From the NCBI GenBank assembly GCA_016933985.1, contig JAFGTU010000038.1:1-12079 (forward strand): DNA of 12,079 nt, written 5' to 3'. Below the pieces are notes generated by a model. It saw nothing but the letters and a program-made list of their open reading frames with translations. It had not been told where the DNA came from and made no database searches. Shown piece after piece: positions 6,150 through 12,079 of the stretch. The position numbers and the translations under genes are program-made. Within the stretch, counting starts at the first letter, position 1, and the number at the start of each line of letters is the position of its first letter. This DNA is from Sedimentisphaerales bacterium. GTDB lineage: Bacteria; Planctomycetota; Phycisphaerae; Sedimentisphaerales; Anaerobacaceae.

Positions 6150-7547
6150 CTACTTGGCCTCGGCGTACTTCGCCCAATGGTCGGGGAAGAATTCTTTGGC
6201 CTTGGCTTCAAGCTCTTGGTCGCTTATGGCGGTCAGCCGGCCTTCGACTTCGTATTGGTCGATCACCCACCGGGCCAGCTTATGAACCCGAATCTTGTTA
6301 ATCCTGTCCTCGCCCTTAAGGCCGAAGAATTCGTTAAGCCAATGCGCCACGCCGTCGGCGCCGCTCTTATCGGTAATCGCCACGCGGGCGGGCTTGCCCA
6401 GCAGCTTCTCCGTATCGAAGATATTGTATATCCGCTCATCCTGTCGAAGTCCGCCGGCGTGGATGCCCGCGCGAGTCGTATTGAACGCCCGGCCCGCAAA
6501 CGGATAGTTGTCCGGAATCGGCAGCCCGATGGACCGCATATAGTTGGCCAGCTCCGTAATCACCATAGTATCTATCCCGCACGTATCGCCCTTCAAAGCA
6601 ATATACTCCATCACCGCGCCCTCCAAAGGTGGATTGCCCGTCCGCTCGCCGAACCCGAACAGCGTCGTATTAACAGCGTCGCAGCCGTACAGCCAGGCCG
6701 TCCCGGCGTTGGTATGCACCTTGTGGAAATCGTTATGCCCGTGCCACTCCAGCCGATCACTCGGAACGCCGACCTCCCGGTTCAGCTTGTAGATAAGTTT
6801 CGGGATGCTCCTCGGAAGCTCCGCCCCCGGATAGCTAATCCCAAATCCCATCGTATCGCACAGGCGGATCTTGGCCCTCTGCTCTTCGGGGACCTTTTCG
6901 CTCATCTCCATCAGCCGCTCGACAAACGGCAGGACGAAGCCCTCGATGTCCGCCCTTGTTATATCCTCCAGGTGGCACCTCGGCCTGACCCCCGCCTCAA
7001 ATGCCGCATCGACGACCTCGCAGTAGCTCTCCATGCACTCCTTGCGGGTGCGGAATTTCAACTTCTGGAAGATATGGTAGTCCGAGCAGCTCGTAAGCAT
7101 CCCGCTCTCGGTAAGCCCGGCCTCCTTGACAAGCCTGAAATCCCCCTTGACCGCGCGTATCCACCCGGTGCACTCCGGATACTTGTGCCCCAGCGCCCGG
7201 CAGCGGTCCAGCGTCTCGCGGTCGTTCTTGGTGTAGAGGAAGAATTCCGTCTGCCTGATAACGCCGTTCGGCCCGCTCAGCTTGCTGAGCAAATCGTATA
7301 TATGAACCATCTGCTCGATAGTATAAGGCGGCCTGGCCTGCTGACCGTCGCGGAACGTCGTATCGGTTATAACTATAGGCCGATCCTTAATCCCGGCAAA
7401 ATCAAACTCCACGGCCTCCCCGTCGATATTCTCAATCGCCGCCCCCTCGAATCTGATCAAAGGCGGAAGGCTGTGAACAAAAATATCTTCAACAAGATTC
7501 GGCTCCTTCGTATCGACAAGCCGATGTTTCTTCTTTGCCTTGCTCAT
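6150..7547 (-). CDS. HMGL-like (DRE-TIM) condensing enzyme, probable Re-citrate synthase
   Basis: A 465-residue member of the 2-isopropylmalate / homocitrate synthase superfamily, which adds an acetyl-CoA carbon to a 2-oxo acid. The TIM barrel shows the metal/catalytic signature DTTFRDGQQ (residues 62-70), the metal-binding HGHND (269-273), GERTGN (about 297) and TRAGIHAGG (about 356). RQTEFFLY, SCSDYHIF and EWHGHNDF match my memory of the Clostridium kluyveri-type Re-citrate synthase (oxaloacetate plus acetyl-CoA to citrate) better than LeuA or NifV. No LeuA-type C-terminal regulatory domain is obvious. ATG 7547 is chosen over in-frame TTG 7550 because AAAGG lies seven bases before it. It is last in an operon, 12 bases after the carrier-protein stop, and a terminator follows. 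The superfamily is sure; the citrate assignment is likely, with a 2-isopropylmalate/citramalate-type activity the alternative. Confidence 0.9.
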   Translation of the reverse strand: MSKAKKKHRLVDTKEPNLVEDIFVHSLPPLIRFEGAAIENIDGEAVEFDFAGIKDRPIVITDTTFRDGQQARPPYTIEQMVHIYDLLSKLSGPNGVIRQTEFFLYTKNDRETLDRCRALGHKYPECTGWIRAVKGDFRLVKEAGLTESGMLTSCSDYHIFQKLKFRTRKECMESYCEVVDAAFEAGVRPRCHLEDITRADIEGFVLPFVERLMEMSEKVPEEQRAKIRLCDTMGFGISYPGAELPRSIPKLIYKLNREVGVPSDRLEWHGHNDFHKVHTNAGTAWLYGCDAVNTTLFGFGERTGNPPLEGAVMEYIALKGDTCGIDTMVITELANYMRSIGLPIPDNYPFAGRAFNTTRAGIHAGGLRQDERIYNIFDTEKLLGKPARVAITDKSGADGVAHWLNEFFGLKGEDRINKIRVHKLARWVIDQYEVEGRLTAISDQELEAKAKEFFPDHWAKYAEAK

Positions 7548-7559
7548 CAAAAAACCTTT

Positions 7560-7820
7560 CTACTCTTCGACCTTAACTCCCTGCTCCTTGCAAACGTTCG
7601 CGATGAACTCCACTGCTGCGCCGACCGTCTCAACCGACAGCGCCGCATCCTCATCCATCTCAATTCCGAATTCCTCTTCGAACATCGCAACCAATTCAAT
7701 CGACTGGACGCTCTCAGCCCCCAAATCCGACGTGAAATTGTCCTCATTCTTTATCTCATCGACATTGAGCTTCAAGACTTGTGCCGTGACCGCTTTAACT
7801 CGTTCTTCCACTGTCGCCAT
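7560..7820 (-). CDS. acyl carrier protein
   Basis: An 86-residue acidic four-helix carrier protein. Ser37 in DLGAESVQSIEL is the expected 4'-phosphopantetheine attachment site. Most fatty-acid carriers have Asp-Ser there (DSL); this one has Glu-Ser-Val, a modest departure. Helix II continues as VAMFEEEFGIEMDEDAA, the usual acidic recognition helix for partner enzymes. AGGAG stands eight bases before the ATG. The gene lies 15 bases after the GlmU-like gene and 12 bases before the condensing enzyme, so all three are almost certainly on one mRNA. No fab genes are nearby, so whether it is the housekeeping fatty-acid carrier or a dedicated one cannot be told, and I withhold the symbol acpP. Confidence 0.95.
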   Translation of the reverse strand: MATVEERVKAVTAQVLKLNVDEIKNEDNFTSDLGAESVQSIELVAMFEEEFGIEMDEDAALSVETVGAAVEFIANVCKEQGVKVEE

Positions 7821-7835
7821 AGATTTGCTCCTGTA

Positions 7836-9122
7836 TTAGTGTCGTGCCATCATTTCTTTTCTCCCCTTCGCCAGCGCCTCTTTCCGCTGCGGCGCGGTAA
7901 TCTCGAATATCGCCTCCCACATCGCCTCCTGGGCCTCGGTCCACTTGCAGCGGCGTCGGCTCATCGCAGTCCTGGCCGTCTCGTAGAGCTTTTTCCTTCC
8001 GAATCCCTTCGTCACCACGCCCTCGATGAACCAGGAAAAAGACGGAATGTACTTTGGCAGCGGCTTACCCGTCGCCATTATTATCGCCATTGCCCCGACG
8101 TAGGAACCTGTATTGAGCAGCGTTCCTATCGATGTCTTGGTGTGGTCGCCTATCAGCGAACCGACCTTCGTCGAGCCGGTATCGATCGCGTTGTGCCCAT
8201 CCAGCACCACCGAGACGGTCGAATAATCATTCTTCAAATCGCTGTTCGTCGTCAGCGCCCCCAGGTTCACCCATTCGCCGACGTAGGCATGACCCAAAAA
8301 ACCATCGTGATACTTGTTGGAATGTCCGTGGATGATCGATTCCTCGACCTCTCCGCCGACGCGGCACATAGGCCCGATGGAATTGCCCTCCCTGCACTTT
8401 GCCCCCAGCAGTATGGAATCCCTGCCGATATAGCAGGGCCCTTCGATCCTGCTGAACGGGTGAATCTGGGCGCCTTGGTCGATATAGACAGGCCCATGCT
8501 CGGCGTCGATAACAACCATCGGATGCACTCGCGCACCGGGTGCTATATAGACATCTTTACTGCTTCCCAGAATGGCTTTGGGCTCGTCGATAGCCCCTTC
8601 GATTCCGCTGCGCCCGGCCGCCGCAAAGTCCGCCCGGAGCTGCTCGGGATTGGCCAGGATCAGGTCCCAGGTGTATTGCCATTTTGCAAGTGCGCACGGG
8701 ACATTCGTCAGCTTCGCCTTGGCCGAAGCGATGAACCCATCGATATCCCGGCAATCAAGCATGGCGGCGTTGTTTCTCGTGATCCTCGCATAAACTACCC
8801 CGCCGCCGGTCTCAACGCCGACTTCGCTCGGCCCGGAGCAGGCAATATCAAAAGTCTCAGCCTTGAGCCGCCCGTCAAGAATCAGCAAATCATCGCCCGT
8901 CAACGCCGAGAAATCATTCACCGCCCCGGAAACCTCCGCGCGATAGGCATCGGCCATGTAATCAGGAACAAAATAGGCAACATCCTGAGCGCCGGTTTTC
9001 CCAATCAGCTTATCCCTGAGCGACCCGAATCCGCATCGAAGCTCCCACAAAGGCCGACTCAAGGCCAGCGGGTAGAACTTGCCTCGCGCCTCTTCGCATC
9101 TATCAACCAAAACCAATCGCAT
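7836..9122 (-). CDS. GlmU-like sugar-nucleotidyltransferase / left-handed beta-helix protein
   Basis: A 428-residue protein resembling the Bacteroidetes-type alternative GlmU family (putative UDP-GlcNAc diphosphorylase / glucosamine-1-phosphate acetyltransferase). Residues 1 to about 185 match the family's N-terminal region (MRLVLVD at the start, ALSRPLWELRCG near residue 24). The classical GlmU loop LxxGxGTRM is absent. From about residue 190 to 355 hexapeptide-repeat turns of a left-handed beta-helix are seen (VYIAPGA, CYIGRDSILLGA, YVGEWVNLGALTTNSDL). The segment NKYHDGFLGHAYVGEW, with His278, sits where acetyltransferase active-site residues occur in this fold. The ATG has AAGGA ten bases upstream. 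As first gene of the operon it is preceded by a long leader. The true substrate is unknown; a role in cell-envelope sugar supply is inferred from the family. Confidence 0.85.
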   Translation of the reverse strand: MRLVLVDRCEEARGKFYPLALSRPLWELRCGFGSLRDKLIGKTGAQDVAYFVPDYMADAYRAEVSGAVNDFSALTGDDLLILDGRLKAETFDIACSGPSEVGVETGGGVVYARITRNNAAMLDCRDIDGFIASAKAKLTNVPCALAKWQYTWDLILANPEQLRADFAAAGRSGIEGAIDEPKAILGSSKDVYIAPGARVHPMVVIDAEHGPVYIDQGAQIHPFSRIEGPCYIGRDSILLGAKCREGNSIGPMCRVGGEVEESIIHGHSNKYHDGFLGHAYVGEWVNLGALTTNSDLKNDYSTVSVVLDGHNAIDTGSTKVGSLIGDHTKTSIGTLLNTGSYVGAMAIIMATGKPLPKYIPSFSWFIEGVVTKGFGRKKLYETARTAMSRRRCKWTEAQEAMWEAIFEITAPQRKEALAKGRKEMMARH

Positions 9123-9327
9123 AAAACGCTATTCCTTTCGTCACGACCCGCCCCGACAATCCAGCATTGCCGAGCAAACCGAAAAATCTCACGGCGAGTC
9201 GATGATGCCGACCACAAAGCTCCTTGTGAGTTCAGTTATGGCGGCCCAGCCTCGCTCGCTGTCTTGCGCTTTGAAGCTCACAGCCAGGCCAAGGCTCTGA
9301 AAACGCACCGTCTTGTCTGGGGCGCGT
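9123..9327 (-). other. long leader of the GlmU-like/ACP/citrate-synthase operon
   Basis: If transcription starts near 9327 from the promoter at 9362-9334, the mRNA has about 205 untranslated bases before the ATG at 9122. I see small potential hairpins (CACAA/TTGTG arms around 9215-9230), but nothing matching a riboswitch class I know. A GTG-started frame of 39 codons (9308-9189) lies in the leader but has only a weak ribosome-binding site, so I do not call it a gene. Regulation through the leader is possible but unproven. Confidence 0.4.
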
Positions 9328-9333
9328 TGCGGG

Positions 9334-9362
9334 ATTCTACTAAGAACGGTCAGGACCGTCAA
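9334..9362 (-). promoter_or_regulatory. sigma70-type promoter with overlapping palindrome
   Basis: On the minus strand TTGACG (9362-9357, five of six) is followed after exactly 17 bases by TAGAAT (9339-9334, five of six). A palindrome, ACGGTC-CT-GACCGT (9359-9346), overlaps the -35 box and most of the spacer. A dyad placed there is typical of a repressor operator that would block RNA polymerase. It is the only good promoter between the 9667 stop and the operon start at 9122. Confidence 0.65.
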
Positions 9363-9666
9363 CTTCAAAAAACAGGCCTTTCCCCCGAAATGTTGCTGCC
9401 CCGCAGCAAGGTATCCCGACGGCCACATTGCTTAAAGGATTTACGGCATCTGCAGGCAACGAATCTCGCCGCTAACGGTCAGCCCCCCGCATTCCCGTGA
9501 AATCTGAGGCATCCGCCTATTACTCCGCAGCACCTCGTTTTGCGGGTTATCATTGCGAGAATCGCCTAACGCAGCTCGATGCAATCTCATACTCCTCGAA
9601 GTATAGAGGCCGTTCCCGCACAAGACGCCTTACAATGACGCCTACAACCTTCATCTTGACGGAGTA
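9363..9666. other. intergenic region between the two right-hand minus-strand units
   Basis: No gene is supported. A perfect 7-bp hairpin with a three-base loop (TTGCTGC at 9393-9399, GCAGCAA at 9403-9409) lies about 260 bases after the stop of the 662-residue gene. On the minus strand it is followed, after about 20 bases, by a run of six T. The distance is too long for a standard terminator, but it may mark the transcript end. GAGTATTACTC at 9662-9672 is a perfect 11-base palindrome spanning the stop codon at 9669-9667. Confidence 0.45.
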
Positions 9667-11655
9667 TTACTCATCAAGCAGGCCGCGCCCGGAGGGCACA
9701 CGCGCCGCCGATCGTTCAGTGCTGCCCCAGGGTCGCAACCCGGCGTCGGCGGGCTTCGGCTCCTTTTGAGAATCCCGTATTTCGCTGCGGATCACGCGCA
9801 ATTCATCGGGCCAATACCTGTCGCCGACGGCCATTCGCTCGATATGAGATCCGTCATAGCTATAGAGCATCTCGAAGTACTGGCGCGCGCGCATCGTGCT
9901 GTCGCCCGACCAGTCGTTAACCGCCACAACATCAACGAGAACGGCACCGGTATCGTAATCCACCACTTCTGGTTCACCAACGCCGTCAGCCCGCTCACTC
10001 GCATCAGGCACGATCCCTCCAGCCGGCTCGTTTCTTTTTCTTGCCGATTCCGTCTTCTGGACCACATCTCCGATAACCTCGCCCCCCCTGACCTTGAAGT
10101 CTTCGCTGTACCAATATCCCAGCATGAACTTCGAGACCTGAACTGTGACCTCTTTTGCGGCCTCCTGAATACCCTTTGCAAAGAAATACAACCGCTGCGG
10201 CACTTTGACCGGGTCCGACGCGTCCGAAAAGCCCGACCACAGGATCACCTCGTTGTTGCGCGCCGCATCCCGCTGGCTCAACTGATTTTTCCCCGCAATG
10301 GGATTGAATATGCCAAGTCGAACTCTATATCGGTATTCTCCCCCAGGCTCGACAGTGTCATCGTGCGCCCAGAATACCAGCTCATTAAGCCCCCGGAGCT
10401 GGGCTATTGATTCAATTGAGAGCTCCTTGAGTTTCTTACGGACATCCTCAACCGTCGGCTTGCTTGATGCCTCTCGCTTCTCTACCTGACTTTCGGACGA
10501 AGCCGCCTCGTCTCGGCCCGTCCTGCTCCTCGATGCTCGGTTGCCGTACCTGCTGATGCCTTGTGACTGCCCCTGGGCCGGTGTGCTGCCGCTCCTGCTT
10601 GTTCGCCTGCCGGATGATGTCCGAAGGCTGTCGGAGGCCGATGCGGTCCTTCCGCCGGTGTCGCTAAGACTCCTGCGACCGCTCGTTGACGACGCCCGGC
10701 GCACGCCCGTATCGCTGCTGCTGCTGTCTTTTTCTTCCTCCTCTTTTGCACGTCTGCGCTCCTCGAGTGCCTGTGTCGCTCGAATCGCCTTGTACTCGTC
10801 GTACAACAACGGCGGGAACCACTCTTCGTTTGCCGAAGCAATGTGATAGGCCGCAGGCTGCAGTAGATCACTTTGGACCGCCCTGTCACTATATTGAAGC
10901 ATACGAACCGCAAGACCGCCGGGTGGAAGGCTTTTCGCATCCTCAATCACTGCAAACAGCTCACGCCGATTATCTATCTTCGTCCTCGGGACATCCTCCC
11001 ACTCGCCCCAAACACCATCCTCGTCCATTTTCTGCCTCTGCAGATCAACCGCCGCAAAAACCGGCTCGGCAAGAGACGGATCACGCCATTCAGGTTTTAC
11101 CCCCGCGCCCGCAAAACTATCCTCAAAGCTTGCGTAAAGCGCCGGAATGTCGTACGCGCCCTGCACCGTAACAAGATCAAGGTCGTTCGGCTCCGAGTTT
11201 GTGCTGCTATAAACATTCTCAGCCGTTACTTCTTCGAAGGGTGTATAAGCCACCGCCCGGATGCGCCCCACCGCAACCTCGCCAACCTGCCCAACATCAG
11301 GGAGATTATACTTCCTCACAATAATGCCCCCTTGAGGATTACTCTCAGGAACCAGAGGACTCATCCCGAAGTCAACACCGGTAATGGAAGAACGCAGAAG
11401 TTCCCTATACTCCGGCAAGCGAGACTCATAAACATCCGACGCATTCGGACGCCGATTCATTATCTCCTCCAGTTTGAGCGCTTCGTCCCGAATGCTGTCG
11501 TCAATAGCTCCTGGAGAGTAACTCCGCCTCTCGTATGAAACGGCATTGGGGCTCAGTACTACGCGAGTCACAAGAAGCCAGACAAAAATTATGACAGCTG
11601 CCCCCAACACCATCTTTTCGACGTGATCTTCCAGAAACCTCAATATCTTATCCAT
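9667..11655 (-). CDS. membrane-anchored protein with Ser/Arg-rich linker, function unknown
   Basis: I do not recognise a named family for these 662 residues. The N-terminus is a short amphipathic stretch followed by one membrane helix (about residues 15-34), so most of the chain is probably outside the cytoplasmic membrane. Residues about 40-290 form a mixed domain with beta-like segments. Residues 290-395 are low complexity: a highly charged helix (EERRRAKEEEEK) and then a long Ser/Arg/Gly/Thr-rich, surely disordered linker. After it, residues about 397-610 include EPGGEYRYRVRLGIFNP, reminiscent of beta-sandwich (fibronectin-III-like) strands. The tail is polar. GGAG lies eight bases before the ATG. 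The gene follows another minus-strand gene by 120 bases. The layout (short cytoplasmic end, one helix, large outside part) would fit a pilus or secretion assembly component, but that is only a guess. Confidence 0.85.
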   Translation of the reverse strand: MDKILRFLEDHVEKMVLGAAVIIFVWLLVTRVVLSPNAVSYERRSYSPGAIDDSIRDEALKLEEIMNRRPNASDVYESRLPEYRELLRSSITGVDFGMSPLVPESNPQGGIIVRKYNLPDVGQVGEVAVGRIRAVAYTPFEEVTAENVYSSTNSEPNDLDLVTVQGAYDIPALYASFEDSFAGAGVKPEWRDPSLAEPVFAAVDLQRQKMDEDGVWGEWEDVPRTKIDNRRELFAVIEDAKSLPPGGLAVRMLQYSDRAVQSDLLQPAAYHIASANEEWFPPLLYDEYKAIRATQALEERRRAKEEEEKDSSSSDTGVRRASSTSGRRSLSDTGGRTASASDSLRTSSGRRTSRSGSTPAQGQSQGISRYGNRASRSRTGRDEAASSESQVEKREASSKPTVEDVRKKLKELSIESIAQLRGLNELVFWAHDDTVEPGGEYRYRVRLGIFNPIAGKNQLSQRDAARNNEVILWSGFSDASDPVKVPQRLYFFAKGIQEAAKEVTVQVSKFMLGYWYSEDFKVRGGEVIGDVVQKTESARKRNEPAGGIVPDASERADGVGEPEVVDYDTGAVLVDVVAVNDWSGDSTMRARQYFEMLYSYDGSHIERMAVGDRYWPDELRVIRSEIRDSQKEPKPADAGLRPWGSTERSAARVPSGRGLLDE

Positions 11656-11683
11656 TTCTCATTCTCCGAATATCTTCACTCGT

Positions 11684-11710
11684 GCTACGCAGCGAACTTC
11701 GCTGAGTAGC
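11684..11710. repeat. imperfect 27-base inverted repeat between two minus-strand genes
   Basis: Arms GCTACGCAGCG (11684-11694) and CGCTGAGTAGC (11700-11710) pair at ten of eleven positions around a five-base centre (AACTT). It lies about 17 bases before the ribosome-binding site of the 662-residue gene. There is no T-run on either side, so an mRNA-processing or translation-affecting stem, or an operator, is more likely than a terminator. Confidence 0.5.
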
Positions 11711-11775
11711 ATCAGACGTGAATCCAAAGCTCATAATCCTACCCGCCCAAGGCGCGTCCGCTGCCGGCCGACCAA

Positions 11776-12079
11776 TTATCGCAGGGTGGGTTGCTGTCCG
11801 GGCGCGGCATTGTCGGGGCCCTTTATCGCCGCCGGCCTGATCACATCGTAAGCGCTCTTCTTAAAAACATACTCACATACAAGCTTCAACTCGACAACCG
11901 CATCCTGACCATAACGATACAGCGAATGAAACGGCTCGAGACGGTCAACCGAATAGAACTTGCTCTGCAATATCGTTATCTGATTGTGCTCAAATGTCCG
12001 AGCCTCAGGAAGCTCATCAAAAAAATCCTTAAATTTGTGCCGCTTGACGCTGCAAAGCTCCTTCATAAAGGGAAGAACC
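11776..12079 (-). CDS. C-terminal part of an unrecognised protein, 5' end beyond the window
   Basis: The frame is open from the right window edge (about 100 codons) to TAA at 11778-11776. An ATG at 12066 exists, but the frame continues upstream as VLPF without a stop, and no ribosome-binding site precedes that ATG, so it is probably internal. The visible part contains FYSVDRLEPFHSLYRYGQDA and then VVELKLVCEYVFKKSAYD, alternating hydrophobic stretches suggesting a compact alpha/beta end domain, followed by a polar tail. It sounds like the end of periplasmic pilus-assembly or PilO/Amuc_1100-like proteins, but I cannot establish this. It probably forms an operon with the 662-residue protein that follows 120 bases downstream. 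Confidence 0.7.
   Translation of the reverse strand, partial: VLPFMKELCSVKRHKFKDFFDELPEARTFEHNQITILQSKFYSVDRLEPFHSLYRYGQDAVVELKLVCEYVFKKSAYDVIRPAAIKGPDNAAPGQQPTLR

Noticed and set aside
9189..9428. A 79-codon minus-strand frame upstream of the GlmU-like gene
   Set aside because: Its start lies upstream of the likely promoter, and it lacks a ribosome-binding site and family resemblance. A shorter internal GTG version is mentioned with the leader instead.
6018..9500. An 1160-codon open frame on the plus strand
   Set aside because: It lies antisense to three well-supported minus-strand genes, all of which happen to share the same codon phase. It stays open because those genes rarely use TTA, CTA and TCA codons. 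Its translation is Arg/Pro/Leu-rich with no family resemblance.
9441..9623. A 60-codon minus-strand frame between the right-hand units
   Set aside because: No ribosome-binding site, no hydrophobic or conserved pattern, and composition like the surrounding intergenic DNA.

Overview
The window looks like a chromosomal segment of a planctomycete, probably of the class Phycisphaerae. Three things point there. A large secreted GLUG-repeat protein ends in a dockerin-like tail. Intergenic DNA around 5.6-6.1 kb resembles the short, peptide-like repeats (KTNPI / NKPN phrases) that I remember from these genomes. The flanking genes are GC-rich. This placement is inference from memory, not a database result.

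Layout. (1) 1-2209, minus strand: a TolC-type outer-membrane lipoprotein followed, with a 4-base ATGA overlap, by a HlyD/RND-type membrane fusion protein cut by the left edge. This is a tripartite export operon whose pump gene probably lies beyond the edge. (2) 2210-2673: a divergent intergenic region with a good sigma70-type promoter for the next gene. (3) 2674-5463, plus strand: a 929-residue secreted protein built of three GLUG blocks and a dockerin-like C-terminus, visibly more AT-rich than its neighbours. (4) 5464-6096: non-coding or barely coding DNA with a 10-bp tandem repeat, an almost perfect promoter, two overlapping mini-ORFs and direct repeats. (5) 6097-9362, minus strand: a three-gene operon with its own promoter, a roughly 200-nt leader and a terminator-like hairpin. 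It encodes a left-handed beta-helix GlmU-like protein, an acyl carrier protein and an HMGL-like condensing enzyme resembling Re-citrate synthase. (6) 9667-12079, minus strand: a membrane-anchored protein with a long Ser/Arg-rich linker, preceded by the C-terminal part of another unrecognised protein cut by the right edge.

How the genes work together. The efflux pair is a functional unit. The three-gene operon is tightly spaced (15 and 12 bases between genes) and so probably co-expressed, but why a sugar-nucleotide-type enzyme, a carrier protein and a citrate/isopropylmalate-type synthase are coupled is not obvious; this is the most interesting functional question here. The other candidate for novelty is the promoter-bearing mosaic repeat at 5.7-6.1 kb. 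No tRNA, rRNA, CRISPR array or recognisable transposase was seen.
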